From JAGGAG01 sp964638035 (GTDB taxonomy: Bacteria > Gemmatimonadota > Gemmatimonadetes > Gemmatimonadales > GWC2-71-9), in the NCBI GenBank assembly GCA_964638035.1, contig CAZWXD010000017.1, forward strand, positions 12,014 through 76,013: a DNA stretch of 64,000 nucleotides. Direction: 5' to 3'. The translations under genes were made by a program, and so were the position numbers. Below are positions 19,177 through 26,934 of the stretch, piece after piece (positions within the stretch are counted from its first letter, which is position 1; each line of letters opens with the position of its first letter). The notes below the pieces were generated by a model. The model did no database searches, was not told the DNA's origin, and worked only from the letters and a program-made list of their open reading frames with translations.

Positions 19177-19843
19177 CGTGGAACTTCACCGAGTTGGTGC
19201 CGACATCGATGACGGCAAACGAGGGGCGCTCGCCCCGCACCAGCGCCCCCAGCTCCCGTCCGTAGTTGACGTTGACCCACCCCCCGAAACCCATGCGACG
19301 GACCAGCGCCACCACGGCAGCGGCATCAGCGGACTCCAGGGCGAGCGTCCGAATGGGCGTGCCGTTGGCGGTCACGTCCGTCAACTCGAGGGTGCATCCA
19401 TCCATCGCGTAGCGCACGCGCCGTTTATGGACGCCGACCGGAATGAGTGGACCACCCGGGCCGGCAAGGTCGCGCGTGAACTCCTCGAGCGTGCTCCGGT
19501 CGCGCCGGATGCCCGGTAACGGGATCGCGAGCGCCGAGCATGCCGCCGCCAGCTCATCGCCCGACAGCGGGAACTCGGCCTTCATCACCGGCTCCCAGCG
19601 CTCCAGGCCGTGCTCGTCCACCTCCCGGAGCAGCTTGAGGTCGAGGAGGGCAAACCGGAGCTTGGCAATGGTGCCGGGCCCGCCCAGGACGTAGGTCTCG
19701 TCGCTCTCCTGCGTTCCGGTGCTCTCGTGGTGCGAGAGCCAGTCTTCTGCAGCCCGCAGTCGAGCCCCGAAGATTCGCCACTCCCATCGCGTGGCTGTCG
19801 CTGGTATGGTCTTCTCCAGTGGGAGGGTGGGAGAACATACCAC
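19163..19843 (-). CDS. CYTH-like domain running into the first motif of Ppx/GppA
   Basis: 226 residues as read; the GTG at 19843 is the only in-frame start candidate and is not well supported. Residues about 17-205 look like a CYTH domain: TRWEWRIFG, then TIAKLRFALLDLKLLREVD, then GVHKRRVRYAMDGCTLELTDV and GFGGWVNVNYGREL, the usual closing Tyr segment. Residues 207-222 (SFAVIDVGTNSVKFH) are instead the N-terminus of a Ppx/GppA phosphatase, followed at once by a stop. There is no start codon between the two parts other than a GTG at the end of the CYTH domain, so the natural product was probably a single CYTH-Ppx fusion of about 510 residues, now broken by one extra base. Confidence 0.65.
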   Translation of the reverse strand: MVCSPTLPLEKTIPATATRWEWRIFGARLRAAEDWLSHHESTGTQESDETYVLGGPGTIAKLRFALLDLKLLREVDEHGLERWEPVMKAEFPLSGDELAAACSALAIPLPGIRRDRSTLEEFTRDLAGPGGPLIPVGVHKRRVRYAMDGCTLELTDVTANGTPIRTLALESADAAAVVALVRRMGFGGWVNVNYGRELGALVRGERPSFAVIDVGTNSVKFHDGLP

Positions 19844-19938
19844 GCGAAAGATGCAGGCGTTACTGCTGGCCGCGACCTCACAGGCCTTTCCCGCCCGGCG
19901 ATGCAGCGACCTGCCCTGATGTCCTCACGAGGCCCTGC

Positions 19939-20430
19939 ATGGATGCTCGACTCGAGCCCCTGGCCGCACTGTTCGACCTGAACACCGACCTCGCCCTCAA
20001 CTGCCTCGAGGGGGTGGACCAGGCCACGGCGAACCGGCACGAGCCCGGGCAGAACAGCATGGCCTTCCTGCTCGCCCACCTCACCGACACACGCCACTAC
20101 CTTGCCGCGTGGGTCGGCCAGCCGCTCGAGAATCCCCTCGCGGCCTCACTGCAGGATGCCGCGGGCATCGAGGATGCCGGGCCGCTGCCGCCGCTCGATG
20201 ACCTGCGCCGTCACTGGCTCGCGGCGAGTGCGCACCTCGCCACGGTCCTCGCCGCGGTGCCGGCCGGCTTTCTTGGTGAGTCGCCCCCACGGCGCTATCC
20301 CATTGCTGGTGACACGAACCTTGGCGCGATCGCGTTCCTGGCACAGCATGAGGGCTACCACATCGGGCAGCTCGGGTTGTTGCGGCGCCAGGCTGGCCTG
20401 CCCGCCATGGAGTACGCGCGAAGGAAGTAG
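19939..20430 (+). CDS. DinB-family protein
   Basis: 163 residues from ATG 19939. A four-helix bundle with DinB His positions: FLLAHLTDTRHYLAAW (about 43-58) and AFLAQHEGYHIGQLGLLRR (about 134-152). The three His residues that bind metal are in place. The family includes metal-dependent thiol transferases and damage-induced proteins; the substrate is unknown. It is the second DinB gene in the window but is not closely similar to the one at 4842. Divergent from the CYTH-Ppx gene. Confidence 0.85.
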   Translation: MDARLEPLAALFDLNTDLALNCLEGVDQATANRHEPGQNSMAFLLAHLTDTRHYLAAWVGQPLENPLAASLQDAAGIEDAGPLPPLDDLRRHWLAASAHLATVLAAVPAGFLGESPPRRYPIAGDTNLGAIAFLAQHEGYHIGQLGLLRRQAGLPAMEYARRK

Positions 20431-20480
20431 CTTTCACTCGCACCAGTAGCCGGCCCAGTCCCCTGTCCCCGAGGCGTCCC

Positions 20481-21098
20481 ATGTTCCGTCGAGTCCTTGT
20501 TTCCTCCCTGGCCCTGGTGGCCCTGAGCCTCCCCCTCGCCGCGCAGTCCAAGGCCCCGCCGGGGTGGAAGGTCCGGGCTGACCGCGACGGTGCCGATCTC
20601 TCCAAGCTCGAGTTCGTGGACATGGCGCCAGGCTGGCACATCACCACTGGCCCGAGCGTGACACTGTGGGACCCGTCCCGGGTGGGCAAGGGGACGTTCT
20701 CGGTGAGCTCGAAGATCTGGCTCTTCAAGCCCCTGGCGTCCCATGCGGAGGGATTCGGGTTGCTCATCGGGGGAGCTGACCTCGACGGGGCCGCCCAGCG
20801 CTACACCTACTTCCTGGTGCGGAACGACGGGAAGTACCTCATCAAGGAGCGCACCGGCACGGCCACGAAGGACATCGTGCCGTGGACGGCAAGCAGTGCC
20901 ATCAAGCTGCACGATGGCAAGGTGGAGAACATTGACAATACGCTGACGGTCACCGCAGGGGACAAGTCGGTGGACTTCGCCATCAACGGCACGACGGTGG
21001 CAAGCCGGCCGCGCACCGGCATGGCGGTGGACGGCATCGTCGGGCTCCGCGTGAACCACAACCTCAACCTCCACGTCGAGACCCTCGGGGTGAAGTGA
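20481..21098 (+). CDS. secreted concanavalin-like beta-sandwich protein
   Basis: 205 residues with a Sec signal (MFRRVLVSSLALVALSLPLAAQ). The mature part, rich in beta strands (FVDMAPGWHITTGPSVTLWDP, then GTFSVSSKIWLFKP, GFGLLIGGADLDG, YFLVRNDGKYLIKER), resembles the LamG/DUF1080-type jelly roll seen in 3-keto-disaccharide hydrolases and other sugar-binding proteins. No obvious catalytic residues can be named. The stop codon overlaps the ATG of the diheme cytochrome gene, so they are translated together. Confidence 0.7.
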   Translation: MFRRVLVSSLALVALSLPLAAQSKAPPGWKVRADRDGADLSKLEFVDMAPGWHITTGPSVTLWDPSRVGKGTFSVSSKIWLFKPLASHAEGFGLLIGGADLDGAAQRYTYFLVRNDGKYLIKERTGTATKDIVPWTASSAIKLHDGKVENIDNTLTVTAGDKSVDFAINGTTVASRPRTGMAVDGIVGLRVNHNLNLHVETLGVK

Positions 21099-21955
21099 TG
21101 AAGTTCGCCGGCAAGCTGGTACTGACGCTGGTGCTGGTCCTGGGCCTCGCGGTGGGTGGTGTGTGGGGTGCCTCGGTGCTCAAGATGAACCGGGCCATCC
21201 GGGTGCAGGAGCGCAGCCTTGGGGTGGCGGCCGACAGCGCCACCCTGGCACGCGGCCGCACGCTGGCCACGGCCATTGGCAAGTGCCAGGACTGCCACGG
21301 CCAGGACTACGGCGGCAGGGTGTTCATCCAGGACAGGGCGCTCGGGACGTTCATTGCCCCCAACCTCACACAGGGCACCGGCAGCCCGGTGGCGTCGTTC
21401 ACGCCGGCAATGTGGGACGCCGCGATCCGGCACGGGGTGCGCCCGGACGGCCACATGCTCGCGTTCATGCCGTCGGAGGCCTACCAGTACCTCACCGACC
21501 AGGACCTCATGGCCCTGGTGGCATACCTCCGCTCGCTCCCGCCGGTGGAGCAGAAGGTTGCGGAGCGCACTGAGGTCGGGCCCCTGGGCCGGGCGCTGTA
21601 CGTCGCCGGCAAGCTGCCGCTCTTCGCCGCGGAAGTCGTGCGGCACGACAGCGTGGGGGTGCGGACGCAACCGCTGGGTGAGTACCTCGCCTACACCGGC
21701 GGCTGTCATGCCTGCCACGGGATACGGCTGGCTGGCGGCCCCGTTCCTGGCGGGCCGCCCACCGCGCCGCTTGCACCGAACATCGGCGCCACCGGCATGC
21801 CGGGGTGGTCCGAAGCCGACTTCATCAAGGTGCTCCGCACGGGCATCCGGCCCGACGGCACGACCCTCGACCCGTTCATGCCCTGGGCGCTCACCGGGGA
21901 ACTCAGCGACGAGGAACTGGGAGCCCTGTACCGCTACCTGCGCACAGTGACCTGA
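21098..21955 (+). CDS. diheme cytochrome c, membrane anchored
   Basis: 285 residues from ATG 21098; the GTG 3 nt earlier is in frame but the ATG overlaps the previous stop as ATGA. The N-terminus (MKFAGKLVLTLVLVLGLAVGGVWG) is an uncleaved-looking membrane anchor. Haem motifs are CQDCH (near 65) and CHACH (near 205), each in a c-type domain with a downstream Met (AFMPSE and DPFMPWAL). The layout resembles cytochrome subunits of periplasmic dehydrogenases. The partner is probably a dehydrogenase elsewhere; the neighbouring secreted protein is not an oxidoreductase. Its stop lies in the palindrome TGACGCGTCA shared with the stop of the MATE gene. Confidence 0.85.
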   Translation: MKFAGKLVLTLVLVLGLAVGGVWGASVLKMNRAIRVQERSLGVAADSATLARGRTLATAIGKCQDCHGQDYGGRVFIQDRALGTFIAPNLTQGTGSPVASFTPAMWDAAIRHGVRPDGHMLAFMPSEAYQYLTDQDLMALVAYLRSLPPVEQKVAERTEVGPLGRALYVAGKLPLFAAEVVRHDSVGVRTQPLGEYLAYTGGCHACHGIRLAGGPVPGGPPTAPLAPNIGATGMPGWSEADFIKVLRTGIRPDGTTLDPFMPWALTGELSDEELGALYRYLRTVT

Positions 21956-21959
21956 CGCG

Positions 21960-23372
21960 TCACACGGTCCGCAGTTTCCACCGCCCGCGCCGGAAGACTA
22001 CCGCGCTGGCGAGCGCGAGGGTGGCGTAGCTGACGGCAATGGCGATGAAGCCACCAGCCGGGCCCATGCCGATGGTGTGGGCCAGGAACCAGGCCAATGG
22101 CAGCTCCCAGATCCAGAAGCAGAAGAGGTTGAGCCAGGTTGGGGTCCACGCATCGCCGGCGCCGTTGAACGACTGCGTCAGCACCATGCCGTACGCATAG
22201 AGCGGGAAGCCGAGGCTCACGATGCGGAGGCAGAGGGTGGCGTTCCGCACCACCAGGGGCTCGGCCGTGAAGAGCCGGATGAGGGGATCGGCCGCCACGA
22301 AGAAGACCGTCCCCAGCACCGTGAGGAACACGGCGTTGTAGCGCGCGGCGACCCACACCGCCGCCTCGGCGCGCTCCGGCTTCTGCGCCCCCAGGCCCTG
22401 CCCCACCATCGTCGCTGCCGCGTTGCTCAGGCCCCAGGAGGGCATGAGCGCGAAGATCACGATGCGGATGGCGATGGTGTAGCCGGCCAGGGCCGCACTC
22501 CCGAATGTCGCCAGGATCCGCACCAGCCCGATCCAGCTCACCATGCCAACGGCCATCTGGAACGTGGCCGTGGCGGAGAGCCGGAGCACCGAGCCCATCA
22601 GGCGAAGGTCGGGACGCAGGTGTGCGCGCACCACGCGCAGGCGACCGCGCCCGGAGATGAGCACGCCCACCTGCACCAGCACGCCGATGCCCCGGCCGAT
22701 CGTGGTGGCCACCGCGGCACCAGTGACACCCAGTTCCGGAAAGGGGCCCCACCCGAAGATGAGGAGCGGGTCCAGGATGATGTTGAAGGTGTTCGCCACC
22801 CAGAGGACCCGCATGGCGATGGTCGGGTCACCTGCGCCACGGAACGCGGCGTTGATGAGGAAGAGGAGGATGACCGTCGCTTCGCCACCCAGGATGACGC
22901 GGGCATAGCCCGTCCCGGTCGCCACGACGGCGTCACTCCCGCCCATGAGCACCAGGAGCCGCGGGGCCAGGATCGCACCGGCCGTGCCCAGGATGGCCGC
23001 GATGACGACGCCGAGGTAGATCGCCTGTACCGCCGTGCGGGCGGCCTGGTCAGGGTGCTTCTCGCCCATGCGGCGCGCGACGATGGCGGTGACCCCGACG
23101 CTCAGGCCCATCGCCAGGGCGTACACCAGCGCGAGCAGCGACTCCGTGAGGCCCACCGCGGCCGTGGCATTCGCACCGAGGCGTGCCACCCAGAAGATGT
23201 CCACCAGCGCGAACAGCGACTCGAGGACCACCTCGAGCACCATCGGCACGGCCAGCAGGATCACGGCGCGCCGGAGGGGCGCCTCCGTGAAGTCGGTGTC
23301 GGTGCCGCGAACGGCGTCCTTCAGTTCCTGCCAGAGGCCGTGCGACCCTGGCTGCGCCACCGACTCCGTCAT
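21960..23372 (-). CDS. MATE-family multidrug/toxin exporter
   Basis: 470 residues with about twelve hydrophobic helices in two similar halves. The start of the first half (LAVPMVLEVVLESLFALVDIFWVARLGANATAAVGLTES) is typical of the bacterial NorM/DinF-like group. These are inner-membrane antiporters that export cationic compounds in exchange for Na+ or H+. AAGGGAG precedes the ATG. It follows the beta-propeller gene by 10 nt on the same strand, so they probably share a transcript. The substrate is unknown. Confidence 0.92.
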   Translation of the reverse strand: MTESVAQPGSHGLWQELKDAVRGTDTDFTEAPLRRAVILLAVPMVLEVVLESLFALVDIFWVARLGANATAAVGLTESLLALVYALAMGLSVGVTAIVARRMGEKHPDQAARTAVQAIYLGVVIAAILGTAGAILAPRLLVLMGGSDAVVATGTGYARVILGGEATVILLFLINAAFRGAGDPTIAMRVLWVANTFNIILDPLLIFGWGPFPELGVTGAAVATTIGRGIGVLVQVGVLISGRGRLRVVRAHLRPDLRLMGSVLRLSATATFQMAVGMVSWIGLVRILATFGSAALAGYTIAIRIVIFALMPSWGLSNAAATMVGQGLGAQKPERAEAAVWVAARYNAVFLTVLGTVFFVAADPLIRLFTAEPLVVRNATLCLRIVSLGFPLYAYGMVLTQSFNGAGDAWTPTWLNLFCFWIWELPLAWFLAHTIGMGPAGGFIAIAVSYATLALASAVVFRRGRWKLRTV

Positions 23373-23382
23373 GCCGCTCCCT

Positions 23383-24393
23383 TCAGGGAACCTCGACCCG
23401 TCCGATGGTGTTCCGGTCGGTGCCGAACCAGATGAAGCGCGTGCGGGGGTCGAAGGTCATGTGGCGGATCGTCCCGCCACCGCTCTCCGCGACGACAGCC
23501 TCCCCGATCACGCGCCCCGTGCCGGACTCGACGGCCACGATGCGGTTGGGCTGGATCCCCGTTTCCGCCACCCACACGCGCCCGCGGTCGTCGCTCGCCA
23601 TGGCATACGGCAGGCTCTGCCGTCCACCAGGGAGCGGCCAGCTGGTCACCCGGCCGCTTGCCGGGTCGAGCTCCAGGAGCGCGCCGCGCACGTAGTCCCC
23701 GGCCCAGATGCGGCCGTTCGCCAGGGCGATGCGCCTGGGCCGGCTCCCCGAATCGGGCAGGGTGTACTCCCGGAGCTGGAAGGTGTTCGGGTCAATGGTG
23801 CCGATCCGGTTGGTCCCGAACTCCACGAACCACGGCCGGTCGGTGAGCGTGTCGATCACGAGGCCGTACGGTCGCGCCCGCGGCGTTGGCACCGGCACCG
23901 TGCGCACGCGGCTGTTGGCTGTCTCGAGGCGCGCGACGGCGTTCCCCTGCTGCGCGGTGAACCAGAGGTTCCCCCGGCGGTCGAACGCCATGGTGTGCGG
24001 ATCGGCAAGGCGCGGGTCGGTGAGGGGAAAGCGCGTCACCTGGCCCGATGACGGGTCGATGCGGCCGATCATCGCGTTCCGGTTCCCGGCGTACCAGGCG
24101 CGACCCACCCAGTCGACGATCACGTTGTGGGGATGGGTCCCCTCGTCGATGGTGTACTTCGTGAACTTCCCGGTGTTCGGGTCGAGCCGCGCCACGAAGT
24201 TGCCTTCCTGGCCCACGAACCAGACCCGGCCCTGGTCGTCGGCCATCGGGTCGCGCGGCCGGGAATCGGGCCAGGGCACCTGCCACTCGCGCACCAGGGC
24301 CCTGAAGCGGGTCGGGGTCGCCACCTGACCCACAAGGTCGGTGGCGGCTCCCAGCATGACGGCGGCGAGGGTCACAGCGGATGCACGTCGCAT
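23383..24393 (-). CDS. secreted beta-propeller protein (virginiamycin B lyase-like fold)
   Basis: 336 residues from ATG 24393 with a signal sequence (MRRASAVTLAAVMLGAATDLVGQ). Six or seven blades repeat the pattern D-x-x-GRVWFVGQEGN, RAWYAGNRNAMIGRIDP, GNLWFTAQQGNAVARLE, RPWFVEFGTNRIGTIDP, GRIWAGDYVRGALLELDP, GRVWVAETGIQPNRIVAVE. This is the propeller often named virginiamycin B lyase. Most such proteins are not antibiotic lyases, and I cannot place the Vgb catalytic His-Glu-His set, so resistance should not be assumed. It is likely periplasmic, binding a ligand or polymer. Upstream lies a strong terminator that ends the heme oxygenase transcript. Confidence 0.8.
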   Translation of the reverse strand: MRRASAVTLAAVMLGAATDLVGQVATPTRFRALVREWQVPWPDSRPRDPMADDQGRVWFVGQEGNFVARLDPNTGKFTKYTIDEGTHPHNVIVDWVGRAWYAGNRNAMIGRIDPSSGQVTRFPLTDPRLADPHTMAFDRRGNLWFTAQQGNAVARLETANSRVRTVPVPTPRARPYGLVIDTLTDRPWFVEFGTNRIGTIDPNTFQLREYTLPDSGSRPRRIALANGRIWAGDYVRGALLELDPASGRVTSWPLPGGRQSLPYAMASDDRGRVWVAETGIQPNRIVAVESGTGRVIGEAVVAESGGGTIRHMTFDPRTRFIWFGTDRNTIGRVEVP

Positions 24394-24406
24394 GGATGCC
24401 TCCCGA

Positions 24407-24434
24407 TGAAAAACCCCTCCGTGGAGGAGGGGTT
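24407..24434 (-). terminator. rho-independent terminator after the heme oxygenase gene
   Basis: AACCCCTCC (24412-24420) and GGAGGGGTT (24426-24434) form a 9-bp stem with a 5-nt loop. Read leftward, the stem runs into TTTTTC. It lies between the heme oxygenase stop and the start of the propeller gene. Confidence 0.85.
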
Positions 24435-24460
24435 GGTCGAGCGCTGACCGGCTCCCTGCC

Positions 24461-25123
24461 CTACTCCGACGGATGTTCGCGATCGAGCGTTTCGAAGATC
24501 GCCCGGGCAAAGTCGAACCCGGTGATGGCCTCCTGCACGACCAGGTCCTGCTGGGCCGCGTCGAGCGGCAGTGCCGCCAGCATTCCCCGGTACTGGTGCT
24601 TCCGGGCATCGATGTCGCCGATCCCGGGGAACGCATAGAAGTTGGTTCCGGCCTCACCCGCGTCGTAGCGCGTGGCCACCCGCTTCCCCATGAGCTGGCC
24701 ACCGGAGAGGTCGCCAAGGTAGCGCACGTACGCATGCGCCGTGAGGCCCGCGGGTGCGCGCGACGCCAGGGTCCGCAGGTGCGCGGCGTACGCGGCCGCA
24801 GGCGCCGCGACGGGGAGCGAGGCCCAGTCGGGGCCTGCAAACCAGGCCAGGTCCTTCGCCAGCGCGGCCGTCCGGTTCAGCGTGGGATCGTAGGCCATGC
24901 GCACGGCGGGGTCGGCGCTCGCAGCGGCCATCGCCTCCTCCAGCGCCTCATACACCGGGTACAGCGCCCGGATGAATGCCACGTAGCCATCGCGCGGCAA
25001 CGTGCCCTTGAACAGGTGCCGGACGAAGGCCGTGCGCTCGGCGGCGGTGTGGGCCTCGGCGGTGGCTTCGCGCAGGCGGAGGGCCAGGCCGGTCGGGGCA
25101 ACAGGAGGATGTGGGCGTGCCAT
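24461..25123 (-). CDS. heme oxygenase
   Basis: 220 residues. Cleaves haem to biliverdin, CO and iron using O2 and a reductant. The haem-ligating His is in TAEAHTAAE (His25), and the distal helix glycine motif appears as YLGDLSGGQLMGKRV near residue 135. Length and both helices match bacterial HmuO/HO-1-type enzymes. A bacteriophytochrome gene, a common partner needing biliverdin, is not in the window; iron recovery from haem is the other usual role. Its start has TATGTT 8 nt upstream and no ribosome site. Confidence 0.92.
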   Translation of the reverse strand: MARPHPPVAPTGLALRLREATAEAHTAAERTAFVRHLFKGTLPRDGYVAFIRALYPVYEALEEAMAAASADPAVRMAYDPTLNRTAALAKDLAWFAGPDWASLPVAAPAAAYAAHLRTLASRAPAGLTAHAYVRYLGDLSGGQLMGKRVATRYDAGEAGTNFYAFPGIGDIDARKHQYRGMLAALPLDAAQQDLVVQEAITGFDFARAIFETLDREHPSE

Positions 25124-25131
25124 GGGGCGGG

Positions 25132-25137
25132 AACATA
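25132..25137 (-). promoter_or_regulatory. -10-like TANNNT close to the heme oxygenase start
   Basis: Read leftward, TATGTT ends 8 nt before the ATG at 25123; only C and G follow. Confidence 0.5.
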
Positions 25138-25185
25138 ATGCAGCCGCACGCCCCGTGAAACGCCGGGACGGCCGCGCGTCCCGTG

Positions 25186-26283
25186 CTACGCAACAGTTGC
25201 CGTCACGAGCGTGACCCTGATGCCGCCGCTGGTGGTGGTGAACTGCTCTTCCCACGCGAGGCCGGCATGTGGCGCAAGGGACCGACCTGCCACGAGCAGG
25301 CCGACGCGCCAGCCGCGCAGCGTGCGCCGCGCCACGTTGCCGAGCTGGGCGTAGAGGTTCCGGAGGTCGGTGCTGCCACTCACCCTGGCTCCCCATGGCG
25401 GGTTCGCCAGGAGGAGTCCCGGTCCCGGCGGCGCCTCGAGCGCCGAGAGCGGTGCCTGCCGGAAGGTCACGTCGTCCCCGACGCCGGCGCGCGCGGCGTT
25501 CGCCAGGGCGGCCTGAATGGCTCCGGCATCACGATCGCTGCCCGCGATGGCCACGCCGGCGCAGGGCAGCACTTCGGCGCGCGCCGCGGCCACTTCGCGC
25601 TCCCACATGGCCGGTTCGAACGAGGGCCAGGCCTCGAAGGCAAAGCGCCGACCGAGCCCCGGCGCCATGCGACGCGCCAGCAGGGCAGCCTCGATGGGGA
25701 TCGTCCCCGAGCCGGTGAACGGGTCCAGCAACGGGGTGGTGCCGTCCCAGCCGCTCGCCTGCAGCATGGCGGCGGCCAGTGTTTCCCGCAGCGGCGCCTT
25801 CGCCGTCTCGAGGCGATAGCCCCTGCGGTGCAGCAACTCACCCGAGGCATCGGCGCTGATGAGGAAGCGATCGCGTACCACCCGCACGACCACCTGCTGC
25901 AGCGGCCCGCCATCGTGCGCCGTGGGCGCGCCAACCACGCGTGCCAGCCGCTCGGCAATCCCCTTCTGGTGGTAGAGCCGCGACTTCCGGCTGGTCACCT
26001 CGAACGCCACCGGCATCCCTGCCGGGAGGACCCGGTCCCACTCGAGCCTCGCCCCATGTCGCTCGAGCTCGAACCAGGTGCGTGCCTCGAACCCGCCCAG
26101 CCGCATCGTGATGCGACTGGCCGTGCGCAGGTGGAGCGACGCCCGGTAGAGTGCGTCCGCCCCTCCCCCGAAGCTCACGCCCCCGGATTCCGGGGTGGCT
26201 GCCGCCAGTCCGGCCCGGCCGAGTTCGGCGGCCACGAGGCCTTCCAGCCCAGGCGCGGCCACTGCGAAGTACTGGGGCTCCAT
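25186..26283 (-). CDS. THUMP-domain class I RNA methyltransferase (RlmL N-half type)
   Basis: 365 residues from ATG 26283. The N-terminal 160 residues form a THUMP/ferredoxin-like RNA-binding region (YFAVAAPGLEGLVAAELGRAG, VSFGGGADALYRASLHLR, FEVTSRKSRLYHQKGIAER). The methyltransferase half has LLDPFTGSGTIPIEAAL (SAM loop, about 200-216) and the catalytic LLANPPWG (about 300), the NPPW variant of the base N-methyltransferase motif. It corresponds to the RlmL half of E. coli RlmKL, which makes m2G in 23S rRNA. Divergent from the sigma-factor gene. Confidence 0.9.
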   Translation of the reverse strand: MEPQYFAVAAPGLEGLVAAELGRAGLAAATPESGGVSFGGGADALYRASLHLRTASRITMRLGGFEARTWFELERHGARLEWDRVLPAGMPVAFEVTSRKSRLYHQKGIAERLARVVGAPTAHDGGPLQQVVVRVVRDRFLISADASGELLHRRGYRLETAKAPLRETLAAAMLQASGWDGTTPLLDPFTGSGTIPIEAALLARRMAPGLGRRFAFEAWPSFEPAMWEREVAAARAEVLPCAGVAIAGSDRDAGAIQAALANAARAGVGDDVTFRQAPLSALEAPPGPGLLLANPPWGARVSGSTDLRNLYAQLGNVARRTLRGWRVGLLVAGRSLAPHAGLAWEEQFTTTSGGIRVTLVTATVA

Positions 26284-26290
26284 GGCGCGC

Positions 26291-26296
26291 AAGATA
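26291..26296 (-). promoter_or_regulatory. -10-like TANNNT close to the RNA methyltransferase start
   Basis: Read leftward, TATCTT ends 7 nt before the ATG at 26283, followed only by GCGCGCC. Confidence 0.5.
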
Positions 26297-26313
26297 CCGC
26301 CGGCATTGCCACG

Positions 26314-26319
26314 TATATT
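26314..26319 (+). promoter_or_regulatory. -10 hexamer of the ECF sigma-kinase operon
   Basis: TATATT lies 33 nt before the ATG at 26353, giving a normal short leader. No good -35 box is seen at the expected spacing, so the operon may use another sigma factor or an activator. Confidence 0.4.
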
Positions 26320-26352
26320 TGCTCCACCCCAACCGCCGTGCGGAATGGCCCA

Positions 26353-26934
26353 ATGAATGGCGCGCCGGGCGGTCAGGTGACGCAGTTGCTGGCGCGCTTG
26401 CGTGCTGGCGACGAGGCGGCGCTCGACCGACTCTATCCCCTGCTGCACTCCGAGCTCCGCCGTTCCGCGGCGGCGCTGCTCCGGCGCGAGCGCAACGCCT
26501 TCTCGATGCAACCCACCGAGCTGGTGCACGACGCGCTCCTTCGCCTCCTGGGGAACGCACCCGACTTCGAGAATCGCTCGCACTTCCTGGGGCTCGCCTC
26601 CCGCGCCATGCGCCAGGTGCTGGTGGACCGCGCCCGCCGCCGGCAGGCGCTCAAGCGCGGCGGCGCATGGGAACGCACCACCCTGGGCGATGTTGCGAGC
26701 CCGGCCGGGGTCTCGCCCGAGGAGCTGATTGCGCTCGACGATGCACTCACCCGGCTCGGCACCCACGACCAGCGACTGCATGACGTCGTGCAGTACCGCT
26801 ATTTCGGCGGGCTTACCGACCAGGAGATCGCCGCCCTCCTGGGCGTGACCGAGCGTACGGTGCAGCGTGACTGGCAGCGCGCCCGGGCGTGGCTGCATGG
26901 CGAGCTCTCGCCCGGCGCACCGCCGTCCCCATGA
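26353..26934 (+). CDS. ECF-type RNA polymerase sigma factor
   Basis: 193 residues. Region 2 (RLRAGDEAALDRLYPLLHSELRR, then FSMQPTELVHDALLRLL, RSHFLGLASRAMRQVLVDRARR) and region 4 (HDVVQYRYFGGLTDQEIAALLG-VTERTVQRDWQRARAWL) are both present; region 3 is absent, as expected for ECF factors. The sequence fits the group usually found beside TPR-bearing Ser/Thr kinases, with no anti-sigma gene. The stop overlaps the ATG of the kinase gene (ATGA). The kinase is the likely regulator, by phosphorylation; that is inference from the coupling. Confidence 0.93.
   Translation: MNGAPGGQVTQLLARLRAGDEAALDRLYPLLHSELRRSAAALLRRERNAFSMQPTELVHDALLRLLGNAPDFENRSHFLGLASRAMRQVLVDRARRRQALKRGGAWERTTLGDVASPAGVSPEELIALDDALTRLGTHDQRLHDVVQYRYFGGLTDQEIAALLGVTERTVQRDWQRARAWLHGELSPGAPPSP

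Noticed and set aside
23383..24393. Streptogramin resistance by virginiamycin B lyase
   Set aside because: The fold name fits, but the catalytic His-Glu-His set cannot be placed and most propellers with this name are not lyases.
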